The position numbers and the translations under genes are program-made. Of a stretch of DNA of 64,000 nucleotides, positions 47,400 to 62,547 are shown one piece after another. The notes under the pieces were generated by a model, which worked only from the letters and a program-made list of their open reading frames with translations, was not told the DNA's origin and did not search any database. The number at the start of each line of letters is the position of its first letter. Within the stretch, counting starts at the first letter, position 1. Origin of the DNA: Alligator mississippiensis (lineage: Eukaryota > Chordata > Crocodylia > Alligatoridae); assembly GCF_030867095.1 (NCBI RefSeq), contig NC_081825.1:50644501-50708500 (forward strand), in the 5' to 3' direction.

Positions 47400-48543
47400 G
47401 CTGAGTTGGTAGCTTCCTCTCCACAGTTCTGTGATCCCAACCTGTATATCTGGAACGTCACTGGAGATGGGCTTCTGCACCAAGTTAAAGGAGTGAAGCT
47501 GAAAACACGACCAGCTCAATGTACAGATTTTGTTAGCATTAAGAAACAACTTGATCGCCTGGAAAAACTGAAAGTCACTCATTATAGATTTGCACTTGAT
47601 TGGTCATTAATTCTACCCAATGGAGATTTGTCAGCTATCAATAGGCAAGTGCTAAGATATTATAGATGTGTGATTAGTGAAGTACTGAAACTCAATATTA
47701 AATCTATGGTAACTTTATATTATCCAACTCATGCCTACTTGGGCCTGCCTGCTCCTTTATTGCAGGGAGGAGGATGGCTAAATCAGTCTACTGCCCAGGC
47801 CTTTCAAGATTATGCAGCTTTATGTTTTCAGGAACTCGGTGATTTGGTAAAATTATGGATTACAATAAATGAGCCGAACCGACTAAGCAACATCTATAAT
47901 AGAAGTAGCAATGATACCTACCAGGCAGCACACAATTTACTGCTAGCACATGGCATGGCCTGGCAAATCTATGACAAGCAATATAGGTCCATTCAGCATG
48001 GCCAGGTGTCCCTCTCTTTGCATTCAGATTGGGTTGAGCCTGCCAATCCCTATTTTGATACTCACTTGAAAGCAGCTGAAAGGTTTCTTCAGTTTGAGAT
48101 AGGTTGGTTTGCAGATCCAGTTTTCAAGAGTGGGGATTATCCAGCAGCCATGAGGGAATATATTCTCTCCAAAAACAAAAAAGGCCTCTCAGAGTCTTTC
48201 TTGCCATATTTTACAAATGAAGAAAAGAAACTCCTTAGAGGCTCAGCTGATTTTTATGCTCTGAATCATTTCACCACAAGATTCGTGATCCATGAACTTC
48301 AAAATGGAAGCCAGTATGAGTTTGATCGGGATGTTCAGTTCCTACAAGATATCACCTGTCTGAGTTCACCATCTCGCTTGGCAGTGGTGCCTTGGGGAAT
48401 TCGCAAAGTTCTACAATGGATTAAAAAGAACTATGGTGACATAGATGTTTACATCACAGCAAATGGGATTGATGACCAGTCTTTGGACAATGATGAACTT
48501 CGAAATTATTACTTAAGAAAATATACACAAGAGGTTTTGAAAG
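47400..48543 (+). CDS. KLB: Beta-klotho, coding exon 4 (residues 507-887 plus one base)
   Basis: This is the largest exon and carries nearly all of domain KL2, the part that binds the FGF19/FGF21 C-terminal tail in known structures. The acceptor is TTTTTACAG and the donor AAAG|GTGAGT (phase 1). Motifs: [49 protein letters not shown] (650-667), [31 protein letters not shown] and [11 protein letters not shown] (856-866). The NEP glutamate E664 is kept (human E693 with the 29-residue offset). The nucleophile position is Ala860 in ITANG, so KL2 lacks the other catalytic residue. A frame open past the donor stops within three codons. Confidence 0.97.
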
Positions 48544-49362
48544 GTGAGTAGATGAATTGAGATAATCTGAAATAAGCCACTTTTCATGGTGGCATGGAGT
48601 ATATTCTAAATGGGCACTCTTAGTGTCTACCTCCCCTCCCAGTTATGCAGATAACCTCCTCATCCACAATAGCATAATGTCCCTGTTCCAGTTTCAGCAA
48701 TTGCTTGCACTGAAGAGAAATATTAGTAAAATAGTTAATTTATCTGGCTTGACAAAAGTGTTTCAACTTTTTTAAAAAGTGTTAATCTTATTTATTTTTG
48801 CTCTTTATTGCCAGTATGAGGTGTGAGATGTCAGCTTGTGTGAAGGTCAGGACATTTATTCAGTTGGCTAAATATGGATTTAGATTGCTTTTAGGCATCT
48901 CCATTTAAAAACACTGGCAATTATCTCTGTGTTGGTTTGATAGTTTAAAAATAATGAATATTTGCTCACATTCATCCCATAGTAATTTGAAAGCATTGAT
49001 AAAACAGACAAAATTATCCTGTGCTAATTGCTTCATGGAAAGATTTGCCTTTGCAAGCAAGGCAACTTGCATACATTTTCATATATTGCATCGATTGCTG
49101 ATATTTCTGTTAATGGGTTAAAAAAACAAACAAATGCATTCAGCTCTAATCAGATGAATAAATGCAATATCTATCTAGTTCATGAACTCTACTAGATTGC
49201 ATTTAAAAGAAATAATTTCTAAAAATTAAAGCAATAGCACATTGCTAGTTATTACTTATTTCCTTTATAATCTAAGAGCCCCTACAAAGAAATGCACTAG
49301 TAAATGTTTTTCACAGACCACTACTCATGAATTCTTGATTTTCCCACTGCACAGTAGTAATA

Positions 49363-51075
49363 CCATATTTACTTGAATATAAGCAGACAATGAATATAAG
49401 AAGACCCCCCCAAATAACTGGATTCTATATATGAAAAATGTATATGTTTATTATAATTTTCCAGGTATGGAATTTAAATCTTAAAGGTTTGCCTTGAATT
49501 TGTTCCCCGCCCATAGCAGGGAAAACAAATATTTGGGAGTCAGATAGCTCCCTTGCCTTCTGCTACCCAACTTTTTCCTCCTGCAGCCCCTTCCCCCGCC
49601 CCTTACCATCAGACCGGGATTTCCCTGAGCAATGGAAATGAGGGGCAAACTTGAAAACACTGACCTTGAAATAAACATATGCAAATTATTACAGATACCT
49701 ACAGACACAGTTAATCTAGAATTGATGCATTTTACTTTTTTTAAACTGCTGTAGGTTTTAGCACAGGTACTCTATAAAACACCTTTAAGCAGCACTTTTA
49801 TATTTAATTATATATAGCACAAACTACGCATAATAGTCCAAAGCAAAAAGACTCAGGATTTACCATATAGTTCATTAGGCTGGGCCCCAGCAGAGCCAAC
49901 AATATTTCAAGCCATAGTGACCCCACAACTCAGCACTGTTTAGTGTATACTGAGTCTATACCAGATATCCCCCAGATACTAAGGATCCATATGCTTATTA
50001 ACCTCCCACTCATGATTCAAACTGGGTGCTTGTTACAAGTCCAGTGATCATCCAAACATTTACATACAACATTTACATGAGATGCAGGGCAAGCTTGTCC
50101 GTCTCTACCTCATGGAGGGTGGGGCCACACTAATCACACGTGACCGGCTGAGAGAGGGAGTGACAGAGGGATTCTGGGTGAACTGTTTGGGACCCATTTG
50201 GTGATGTTTGCCAGACATTTAAGGCTGGTGAAGAAACAGGAATCAGTGGAAATGGGAAAGAAAGGCACAGCTTAGCTATGGGAGTGAAGAAGTCCAAATG
50301 TGTTCAGTGTAGTGGTTCACCAAGACTTGAAAAAGAATCAGCACTGAGGGAGGCTGCACACAATGGGTATTACCATATATCTTATTCACCTGGGCAGCAC
50401 TAATTTATCCTTCTGATAAATGAACATTTCCCAACCTTTTCTGCCCCACAGCACACTTACCCCACCTTCTCCACCCCACGGCACACCAGCCAAACACTGG
50501 GGGGGGAGGGATGGTGAGCAGCTGAATACCGAATGGGGTGGGGGGGATGGCAAGTGGCCAAATGCTGAGTGGGGGGCGGAGGGGTCACGAGCAACTGAAC
50601 GCTGGGGGGGGGGGGAAGGGGAGGGGAAGGTGGCAAGCGGCCAAACACTGAGCAGGGACAGGTGGCAAGCAGTCAAACATCAAGTTGGGGGGTGTGATAT
50701 CCGCACAGTGACAGTGTGGGGCGGCAGTGGCATCGCTGCCTGTAGCCACGGCCCCCCAAGCTTCTGTGGCACAACTGGACGCAGCCGACACTACACCGGC
50801 TGGGAAACGCGGCGATAGATTCCCATCAGATTCCCAACAAATCCCATCAGATTTGTTCAATACGGGCTTTGTGTTTTAGTCATGCTCAGTGTTGGCTGTA
50901 TTTAATGAGCTTCACAGTTAGTTTCCATTACTGAATCTGTGCTGCTTTTGGCAGCAGTTTAATGATAGACAGTGTATTTAATGAGGTTTCTTTGTATGTG
51001 AATATAAGATGAGGGGCTTTTCTTTTTATGCCGATTGGGAGAAAAATAACCTCATCTTGTAGTTAAGTAAACATG
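49363..51075. mobile_element. DNA transposon cluster with ACCATATTTACT ends and a GC-rich hAT-like insert
   Basis: The left edge reads ACCATATTTACTTGAATATA and continues AGCAGAC, a known vertebrate MITE end type. About 50998-51074 is a short palindromic MITE of the same class (GTGAATATAAGATGAGG versus complement TTAACTACAAGATGAGG). Between them, 50430-50820 is a G/C-rich piece with repeated GAATGGGGTGGGGGGGATGG-like words that starts like a hAT end (CCCAACCTTTTCTGCCCCAC). Which segments belong to one element cannot be settled by eye. Confidence 0.45.
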
Positions 51076-51499
51076 TCATCTCTCTGCATAGAGAAAGCCT
51101 GAGAGAACAATGGTTTGTAGCTCACTTTTTTAAAACTTGCCTAAATTAAATATTAGTTTGGATTCTTTTCTCTCTTTATACATGAGCTGAAAAGATTTGT
51201 ATTCTTGAAGAACATAATCATTATATTACTCATTTTCAAAGACCTGTTTCTCTGTTTGGGATCCTACAGTGCTAGGCTTTGCGTACGCTTATGACCCTTC
51301 CCCAAGAGCTTACAATTAATTATTTCAGGGAAAATGTAGCTCTTTGAATGTCGTTTATTTTGGCAGTTAGGTAAAAGAACTATCAGTACATTTGAGGCAC
51401 ACAATACTCTATTGCAGGGATTTTGAATCTGCTGACTCCCTGACATGCTATAGTTTGGGTCCCTTTCCAAAGCCTCTACTCCAGTCTTGAAATATTCTG

Positions 51500-51870
51500 G
51501 ATGCATCTACACATGTGTTTTACTGCAGAATAAACTAATTAGCTCCACAGTAAAATCAGGTCTACATATGTGCTAGCATTATGGCACAGTAGACTAATTA
51601 ACTCCATTGTAGGATAGTACTCTCAAGGATGGTACTCTCTTATGGTGGCATACTTTACTATGCTGAAATGCATACGTCAATGGTAACCATGGGCATACAT
51701 TATGCCTGGATAGCCTTGCCAGCCAGAGGCCTGCTCTGCCTCAGCTCAAATTACTTGTAGATGCTGGGTGCACTTGTAGATGCTGAGCCTGGGAACAGTT
51801 GGTTCTGGCATGAACTGCCCTGGAATTAATTGCATTGCATTAATCTCATGCGTTTCTGCACCCTTTGTGA
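51500..51870. mobile_element. DNA transposon, relative of the 21318-21848 element
   Basis: GATGCATCTACACATGTGTT at the left and a right edge near CATGCGTTTCTGCACCC resemble the inverted ends of the element at 21318. Shared inner words include CAGTAGACTAATTA and ACTAATTAGCTCC. It is eroded and non-coding. Confidence 0.45.
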
Positions 51871-52467
51871 GACTTTTTTTTTTTTTTTTTAAAGTATTAG
51901 GATAACTGAAATTACAGATAGGTGCTTAGAGAGATTTTCAAAGCTTATCTGCAATCTTAAATGCCTAAAACATTAAAAAAATCTGGCATTTGTAGATTAA
52001 CCACAGGATTTTAATGTAGGAACTCCTGATTCTAATCATGTTTCTAACAGACTTGCTAAACCTGTTGATGATTATGAAGTAGTAAGGAGTTGAGCATTAT
52101 TAGGGATGGTGTATACAGCACAGTGGTAAATATAATTATTTAAATTCTTTGTTTTGTAAGGCATCAAGTGACCTAAGGAAGGGTACTTCATGACTGAAAT
52201 CTTGTCCAACAGCTCTCCCAACTATACAACATAGTACAAAAGATATAAAAGATAATATAGTGGTCCTATAAAAGATAGTACAAAAAAACCTTTGCTTCTC
52301 ATACACTTCCCAGACCATGATGGTTACAACACCATTCCAACCTTGTTTTATAATGCAGTTCTAATTTTTAACTATACTAATATTTGCTGATAATCGAAAA
52401 ACAATTTTAAAATGGTTTTCAGCCTATGCATAAGGTTATAGTGTTAACATTCTCTTCTTCTTTGCAG

Positions 52468-52853
52468 CATATCATATAGATAAAGTCAAAATTAGAGGCT
52501 ATTATGCTTTTAAACTGACAGAAGAAAAACTGAAACCCAGATTTGGATTCTTCACTTCTGATTCTAAGGCCAAGGCTTCTGTACAATTTTATAACCACCT
52601 GATTAGCAGAAATGGCTTTCCTGCAGAGTATTCAACCTGTGATCAAACAAATGAAAAAACACAGTGTACCTTCTGTTTATTTCTTTCACAGAAAAAGCCA
52701 CTGATATTCTTTGGCTGCTGCCTTTTTTCCACACTTATTTTGCTTTTAACTATTACCATTTTTCACAAGAGAAAAAGGAAAAAACGTTATAGGCCAAAAA
52801 AATTCCAGTACATCTGTGTTCCATTTAAAAAAAGGACACAAAACCACATTTAA
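52468..52853 (+). CDS. KLB: Beta-klotho, coding exon 5 (residues 888-1015, stop)
   Basis: The last coding exon follows CTTCTTTGCAG and completes codon 888 (GCA). It gives the end of KL2 ([36 protein letters not shown]), a juxtamembrane segment with three cysteines (about 945-957), a transmembrane helix at about 965-986 ([20 protein letters not shown]) and a basic cytoplasmic tail of about 29 residues that begins [13 protein letters not shown] and ends at TAA. This layout and length match beta-klotho. The full CDS is 1015 residues, against 1044 in human from memory, the difference being the shorter N-terminus. Confidence 0.97.
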
Positions 52854-53800
52854 TTAAACTCATCACTGTTTTCTCTATAATAGAGACAGGACTCTTTTTG
52901 AGAAGCACTATGCGAGTCACTCCAGATATATGAACCAAGTAATATTCAGAGGAATGGAAAACAATAGCACATACATTAAAAGGAAAAAACCCAAACCAAC
53001 CTGTGATGATGATGTTGAAATTATTTTATCTGGCTTTTGAAGCAAAGTAAATGGTCTCTCCCTGTGCGTTAGAATGATCTTTAAACTAATTTGACTTGAA
53101 AAGTTATTAAGCTGTGAGAACTGATGTGCACTTTTATATAAATGTCTTTGGACTAGAACATTTTATGATGGATGCCAAGATATTTTTGTGCCATTGTTAA
53201 GTATGAATTGGCAGCTGTCTAGGTTTGCAAATGTAAGAAGTTAAAAAAAAAAAATCAGACCAATTCAACACCAGGGATTAAGTGTTCTGGGGAAGATTTT
53301 GATCTCAGTTGCAAAGATAAATACAAGCAACTCCCTCATTATTTCAGATACATTGCAGGTGCAACTGAAATCCATCTTGGACAGCTTATTCTAAAAATAA
53401 GACAATAGGCTGCCTAGAAGCATCTGGGGAGAGGCACCAGAATATGCAATCACTACCTGTTTCGCCCCACTAGGTAGGAACAAGAAAAAAAAACCCCAAT
53501 CATACACAGATTTTTATTACTGAAGAACATCAAGATAAGGTACGGGTGGTAAGCTACCACAGACCAATAAAATGCACAGTTGCAAATTGTATTTATTTCC
53601 ACGAAAAAGTGCAAAGTATGTGAAGCTCTAGTACTCCTAGTACATTGTTAACACAGACCTCAGTGTTGCAAATATTGGGCAGGCCCTATTCTAAAGATAT
53701 ACGAGATCAATTTGTTTAGAAATGTCTATTCTCCAAAGAATTGTCTGTATACGTATATTATTAAAGTGACATTTTCAGAGTCTATGAAAGGTTTGTCCCT
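52854..53800 (+). other. KLB: KLB 3' untranslated region (probable)
   Basis: AT-rich sequence follows the KLB stop codon. Candidate poly(A) signals are AATAAA at 53566-53571 and ATTAAA at 53760-53765. Neither the cleavage site nor the true UTR length can be read from sequence alone. Confidence 0.45.
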
Positions 53801-53935
53801 TATTTTCAGTATAATTAGCAAAGAAACATTTTGTTCTGTTGGCTACAAATGTCCAACTCGGGGTCCTTAAAATTCTGGTTTATTAGGTGGATTGAAGCAC
53901 TGTAATGAAGTTAAATCATAAACCTTGGGGCTGGT

Positions 53936-53936
<1 letters not shown>

Positions 53937-53985
<49 letters not shown>
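53937..53985. repeat. (CA)n microsatellite
   Basis: About 24 perfect CA units lie shortly downstream of the probable KLB poly(A) region. Two spurious His-Thr frames cross it. Confidence 0.95.
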
Positions 53986-53988
<3 letters not shown>

Positions 53989-53989
53989 C

Positions 53990-54560
53990 AAGCTACAAGA
54001 GTCAGGTATACCTATCCCACAGGCACTGGAGTCTGCTGTTTAGGCTTCTTTCAGCGTGGTATCTTCCAGAAGGGGATCGCCAGCTGGTCCTTCTGGCTAG
54101 ACAGGTCGGGTGCTGGTCAAGTTGGGGATCAAGAGGGCGCCACTGAGGGTCACTTTTCACTGCCTTTTATCTGTCCTTAGCAGACTTTGGTGACTACCCA
54201 GTTTTCAGGTTTGCCCAATCCAGGGGTCATTGACCCTCATGGGACTTGCCATCCAGTAGCCACCGAGGGGGGATCTGTCAGCCCCAGGGGTCATCCGCAT
54301 GTACATGCAGGTTTGGGAGTCCGTTGATGAATTTTGAATAGGGCTCTGGGAGCGGTTGATTTGGAGATATTCAGCCCAAGAGTTGGTCCCCAGCTTTGAT
54401 TAACTCAGGCCAGGGCTTCTAGCCCTTGATCAGTGAGGTTTAGAGATTTCCCAGTTGTTACATTGTCTTCTATTGAGTTCTTCTGCTGGTTGATCTGCAG
54501 TTTTCTTAGGTGTTAATTGCTGTCTGCTACCGTGTTACACATTTAATCACTGATTCACTC
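53990..54560. other. Unassigned interspersed-looking segment
   Basis: The composition is more balanced than the AT-rich flanks, with words such as GGGGTCATTGACCCTCATGGG (a short dyad, about 54225-54245). It could be an old repeat. I find no terminal repeats, coding homology or tandem structure. Confidence 0.3.
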
Positions 54561-55104
54561 GCTCTTTTAGGGGCCAGCCTGATTTAGGGAAGGGCAGTTT
54601 GATTCCTGTCCTTGTTAACATTGTAACAATGTATAACTTATTTATGAAACTAAACACATTTAGTTGAAAGTTGAAAGGTGAGGAGTATAAAATATAAGCT
54701 ACAAATGTAATGCCATGGCACACAGATAAAAATACCAAAATACAAGGGGAGATACAAAATGCGCACACAAATTTCAAAACACAATTCCTTATCTTAAAGT
54801 GAAAGAAAGAGGAAGGAAGAAAAGGTAGAAGAGGAAAAACATATCCAAGGAGGGGAGAGTAATTGCAGGCAAGAGGAAAAGGGGGCTTTCTGCTAGTTCC
54901 AGAAATTGAAGTGTATGGTTGTCGCATAGCTTTTATTCTATATATAGATTATGTTCTACAGATCTAATTTTCTGTAGTATTTAAACAGTGATTGAAATGG
55001 TGACCTTCCTTTTACATTTTTACTCTTGAATTTTTGAGATTACACATCCAAGTATTGTTTCAACACCTACAACCTCAAATTTTGATAAGCTCAGGAACTC
55101 AGAA

Positions 55105-56097
55105 AAGTAGTTCTATCAAGTTGGCCTCATACTGGAGGGCTGTCTTCAGTGGTGTCCCCCAGGGATTGGTGCTTGAACCCATGCTCTTTAATATTCACTA
55201 ATGACTAGGATGAGGGGGTAGAAAGCTCAATGATTAAGTTTGCGGACGATACCAAGCTGTGGGGAAACGTGGGCACATTGGAGGACAGGGTCAGGATCCA
55301 GGATGACCTTGACAGGCTGGACTCATAGGTGGAACAGAATCAGATAAGGTTTAACAGGGATAAGTGCAAAGTCCTTCTTCTGGGTAGGAAGAATCCTCAC
55401 AAGTACATGATGGGTGGTGGTCCGCTGGCTGGCACAGCGTCTGAAGGAGACCTGAGGGTCACGGTTGAGCTGAAGAAAAACACGAGCTGACAATGCGATG
55501 AGGCTGCCAGAAAGGCAAACTGAGTTCTGGTGTGCGTCAGCCAATGTGTGACCAATAGATCCAGGGAGGTGCTTCTCCCTCTCTATTCGGCACTCAGCTG
55601 GAGTACCGTATCCAGTTTCGGGCACCATGCTTCAAGGACATGGATAAGCTTAAGAGATTACAAAGGGCCACCTGTATGATCAAGGGCATGGAGGATAGGC
55701 CCTATGAGGAGAGACTCCAGGAACTGGGCCTCTTTAGTCTGAGTAAGTGAAGGGCGAGAGGTTACGTGATAGCTGCCTACAAGTACATCAGAGGTGAACA
55801 TGAAGATCTAGGGGAGCAACTCTTAGGAAGACACCTCAAGGGAGGACAAGGACCAATGGGCATTAACTTATAGAGGGTAAATTCAGGCTGGATATAAAAA
55901 AAGAACTTTTTCTCTGTTGCCAGAATCTGGAACACACTCCCAGCAGAGGTGGTGCAATAACACACCTTGGAGGTGTTCAAGATGAGGCTGGACAGACACC
56001 TTTTTGAGTTTGTCTGAGCCCAATAACTTCCTGTCCATGGCAGGGAACTGGACTAGATAATCTTACAGGTCCCTTCCGGTTCTACGATTCTATGAAG
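55105..56097 (+). mobile_element. CR1 LINE, about 1 kb, 5' truncated and inactive
   Basis: The plus strand shows CR1 ORF2 sequence in broken frames, from the reverse transcriptase palm (GTCCCCCAGGGATTGGTGCT, then a GCGGACGATACCAAGCTGTG segment encoding the ADDTKLW catalytic region) to the C-terminus and the 3' tail GATTCTATGA at about 56090. In-frame stops and frameshifts are frequent, so the copy is older than the one at 62548. It lies in the KLB-RPL9 intergenic region. Confidence 0.88.
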
Positions 56098-56099
56098 TT

Positions 56100-58460
56100 A
56101 CCTAATAAATGTTCTATTTCTCTCAGAAGACAGCAGATAGTAAGTGATCAAGAGAAGAAAACAAGGCTATTTTTTTCTGGCTGTTATAATGGCTATGGCG
56201 CAAATTCAGGCCTTGAATTCTAAAACTGCTGAGACGGAAGTCACCAAAAGCAAAACATAGCCCCTCACTGCAGTTGGAGTGTGGTCTATTGATCAGGTCA
56301 GGCAAGTGAATAAAAGATCAGCACTCACCCTGTTGAGCGTCTCTAGGACTCTGTTTCCTTCCAAATATTTCCATCCTCCTTCCAGCAATTCAGGGTAGAG
56401 GAAAACAAGACTCCCTGTCTCCTCCTCTTCCAAACCCAGTGCTCAGTGTGGACGAGTAACTTCCTCCCCTAACTGCTTCTCCAGGTGAACAATTGAGACC
56501 TGGCCAGAGCTACTGCAAGGCAGTTGTAAGCTCCCTCAAGACCTCTCAAGCTGTCACCAAGGTAAAACAGTTTCCAAGAGCTCAGAGCAGCTTTGCATTG
56601 TCTTTTACCCTTCCCACTTTCCAGTTAGCTACAAGAGTTCAAAGCCTTCCAGCCAATGGGAGGCAAAGTACATCCACCAGGCACATTTGATGGCTTGTGT
56701 TGCAACAAAGGCAGCAGCTCTGTCCCTGTCCAACTACCACCTTCACGATTTTGCCAGTTTGGCAAAATAATCTAATGTGAACTAGGCATTCCTATCTGGA
56801 CTTGGCTACATGACCAATTTATTTTGAAGCAAGCAGTGACAAGCTTCAGTGTAACTGCTTTGATGTACAGACAACTAACTTCACTATAAAACTTTTTTTT
56901 CCCCCCATGTAAAAAGCACAGGGGTGCATTCCACCCTTCCTTCTCCACCCCCACCAAAACAACACATATATATAGCATTATGTAATTTTTCTTTTGTCTA
57001 CATGCATTCATTGTTCAGCATCTAGAGATCAACTGCTAAAAATCCAGATTCTTCACCTACCTTTGTGAGATCTACCTCTTCTCTCCATGTTCAAACTACA
57101 GCAGGATCATTGTAGGTGCGATTTTTCTGTGCACCTGTACTGAGTCAAGCATATGCACAAGCTCATGTTGTTTGTGACATCCCACTGCTAGATACCTGCA
57201 GGGTAGATACCAATAAGTAGCATGGCGTGCTACCAGCAGCTACATGTTCTCAGCTGCATCTAAGCCTAGAGAGCATCAAATAACAAAGTTAAGATCAAGG
57301 TGAGCCTTCAGGGGGACAATTTTCTTGGCATATCCTCACTCTGAAGCTTTACTTCTGGCTCCTAGAAACATGAGCTATGGAAGAGAATTGTAGTGCAGAC
57401 CTCAGCTGGTCACAATGTTATACTGATTTGGCCAAGGGATCTTTTAAATAAGAGGTATCCAACTTGAGGGCTGCAAATTCCCCAGCCACACCACGCCAAG
57501 CAGGCTGCACACCCCCTGGGCCACATGCTGCTGTGCTACACTGCAAGAACCCCACTGCACTACACAGGAAGCATAAACCCACTTTACTTTGCTAATGTCC
57601 CTGTACCACACCATAGTACACAGGGTACCTTTCCATGCCCCCTGCCCTCACCAAGGCACCTATGGGCTCCCTCAGCCCTGCTACCCCCCACCCTACCGTA
57701 CCGTACCCACAGGCTGAGGGTAAGAAGCATAAACTGGAAGAAGGGGAAGCCTAGGGATTTGGGGGCAGCAGCAGCAGGCTCAAGAGCAGTGGGGAGTAGT
57801 ACCTGGACTGGGACCCTTAGGTGAATTCATTAAGCATCGGAGACAGCCTGAGTGCTGCCAGTTAAGATTGCCCTCATAGTTTTGAGGGATAAGCTCTGAA
57901 TGCATGTAGCACATCAATAAGTGCTTATTTTTCTGTTCAAAAACAATCATTATTATTTGAGAACCTACACTCTAACTACTATTTCAAACCAATACAGTAT
58001 AGTCTCAGCCCATTTGGGATGCTGTGATGGAGGTGTGCAGTGCTATGAATAGCTCCAAACGTTTAAGTGGGTTAGTATCAGGAACCACTGCAGAATAAAT
58101 GCCTTCAGCAGGTGACAGAGATCCCACTGTAATAACGAGCATGGCACAAGGCATCCCTATGAATGGCTCTTGAGGAGCAGTTTTTCATTGTATTAAACAA
58201 TCATAGGAAGTGGTATTTCACTCTAAAAACAGGAAGTCAAAATATGGAATATGTTTTATTTTGTAAAACGAATCATCTTGTGCAGCTTGTGTGTTGTTCC
58301 ATTTGGAGCCACTGTCTTGCAGCAAGAGGTATAGTTTTTGCGGTGGCTTGTCAGGATCTAGAAAGTGCAAATAAAAAAAAGAGTTAACACTGTTTTAGTG
58401 GGGAGGATTAGGCAAGGCAAATAAATTAGCAAATCTGCGAACACCTTAACTTACTTTAAA
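56100..58460. other. Intergenic sequence between KLB and RPL9
   Basis: This is mostly unremarkable sequence. A piece around 57448-57835 (GAGGTATCCAACTTGAGGGC and following GC-rich DNA) looks like an eroded hAT copy. No gene or RNA was recognised. Confidence 0.5.
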
Positions 58461-58461
58461 A

Positions 58462-59444
58462 CAGGGGCAGGTAAAATACGGTCGAGGCAGTTTCATCCAG
58501 CCTGTGGGTGCCTACCAATTAATTGTGCCTCAACTAACCCGTGTGCTTCACACTCACCCTAATGCCCTGGAGGGCCCTGGCCAGCATGCAGAGATTCTGG
58601 GCAGGATCACTGCTGCAGCTCCCAGGGGACGTTGCCCGCTCCCTGCTGCCAGGTGCAGCTCCCAGGACTCCACCAGAAGTGGTGGGGAGCCCTGCTTCCT
58701 GCAGGCCAAGGCTGCTGGCTTCATACAGGACTCCCCTGCCCAGGTGGCATGCGAGCAGCATGTGAGTCACAGGGAGCTCCACGTGATAGAGGCAGGCCAG
58801 CCTGACTCTGCTCCTTGCCACCAAGTGCAGCTCTTCGAACTGACTGGCATTCCACACTGCTAGGCAGCCGTGCCTGTGGGGGCCATGAGCACCCTGAGGG
58901 CCTATTGCTGCTCGTACCATGGGGGGCACCCCCCCAACCCTCCCTCACCCACACAACCCCCCCCAAACATACATACATCCACATCTCCCAACATACCCTA
59001 AAACCTGCCAAGCAGCCATCCCCCTCACAGCTCCCCCACTACACACACACCTCCCCCCCCCCCACAACAATATACAAGAGTAAGATTTTACTTCTGTGCT
59101 ATTGTGCAATCACCTCTATATCCATTATGCACACACAAAAAAATCAGGACAAAAATATTTTTTGAAATAAAATTAAAATGTTATAGTAGATGTTTGACTT
59201 TTGGTATACAATTTGTTTTTTTTCTGGTTCCGTTTCCTCCCCTCCCAAAAGGAATACTTCTGAGGACAAGGGGAGGGACTTCCAGTAGAAGTCAGGGGTA
59301 GGGGTGGAAGGAGGAGATGAACTTCTAGTCCCAAGACGGTGACTAGGGGGAAAGGCACCTGTCAAGGGGCAGGACTACCTTTGCAGCCTTTGTCAACTCA
59401 CCAAAACTCATTAAGCAGCCCTCCACCCAAATTGCCCACCCCTG
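58462..59444 (+). mobile_element. Non-autonomous hAT element, complete, with 8-bp target duplications
   Basis: The left end CAGGGGCAGGTAAAATACGG and the right end complement CAGGGGTGGGCAATTTGGGT are inverted repeats. They are flanked by identical CTTTAAAA at 58454-58461 and 59445-59452. The interior (983 bp) is GC-rich and non-coding and contains a block (about 59080-59200) that is the reverse complement of the shared internal block of the 6195 and 12650 copies. Hence it is the same family in the opposite orientation. Confidence 0.88.
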
Positions 59445-59452
59445 CTTTAAAA

Positions 59453-60411
59453 CCATGCATCTGATAGGGGGGAAAAAACAAAACAAAGAGCTGCCTCAAA
59501 TGAACTTAGAAATATAACTGTCACATCTGAATTGGCCACCTCAGTAAACTGTAAAACCTTAGAATGTATCTTCTTTTAAACCTAAGTCAATATGGTTATC
59601 TGAAGAATATAATAATGGTCAAGAGTGACTAAATCAGGGAAAGTCAGATCAGCACCAAAAAGCAGGTCTAAATAACTATTTTTTTCCTATGACTGAAATT
59701 AATTCTGCCTGGTGTTTAAAATTTAATTAAAAAAACAATTCTTTCATGTTGGTGGATTCACTGAAACCTGACAATACCTAAATAAAAAGTCACATTGTCC
59801 TTCACTTGTGATCTGAAGAATGTACTCGTAACACTGGATTTTAAAATACACCTTCAAAAACAGTAGATCACACTAATTTCATCACCAAATTCAACCAAAT
59901 AAGCCCGCAGCAAAATTGATGCCGATCAGATTGAAATATTTCCAAGGAACTCGTGGAACATTTAATTAAGGAGGTTCCTCCATAGTATTAAATGTTTTGG
60001 TTTAATTGGTAGACACTGGCTCTCTTCAAGCTCCCACATATAGACCAGGCCTAAGACAACTACATCTGAGGATTCTGTGGACTTGTACTAGTAGACACAT
60101 TATTCTAGTATAGTCTGTACTAATACCTCGGCACGTATTACAGTAGTATAACTGGTTAGAGGGAGTACCTCTAATTATACAGACTTGGTTAAAACACAGA
60201 AAAGCTTCATTACAGGTAAGCAGGTGATTGCAAAAAAAAAAAAAACTATATGTTGGATGCTCAGAAGCATTGCTCTGTTTATCCTCCTCATGTCATCCAT
60301 CATATAGTTTACTAAAATCTGCAAGACAGGGTTTTTGCTTCTAGTCTATGAAAGGACACATATCCCTTACCAGAAAGCCTACTGCATAAAATGGTACCAA
60401 CCTACTACAGA
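59453..60411. other. Intergenic / RPL9 downstream sequence
   Basis: AT-rich sequence without recognisable genes or repeat ends. If RPL9 transcripts do not end at the AATAAA that overlaps the stop codon, their 3' UTR runs leftward into the right part of this stretch. Confidence 0.5.

Positions 60412-62547
<2,136 letters not shown>

Larger units (their letters stand above)
48544..52467 (+). other. KLB: KLB intron 4 (3.9 kb)
   Basis: The intron runs from GTGAGT to TTTGCAG. 48544-49360 and 51880-52467 are AT-rich without recognisable content. The middle (49363-51870) is a transposon cluster listed separately. Confidence 0.8.

Noticed and set aside
53905-54180. His-Thr repeat frame.
   Set aside because: It is the translation of a CA microsatellite.
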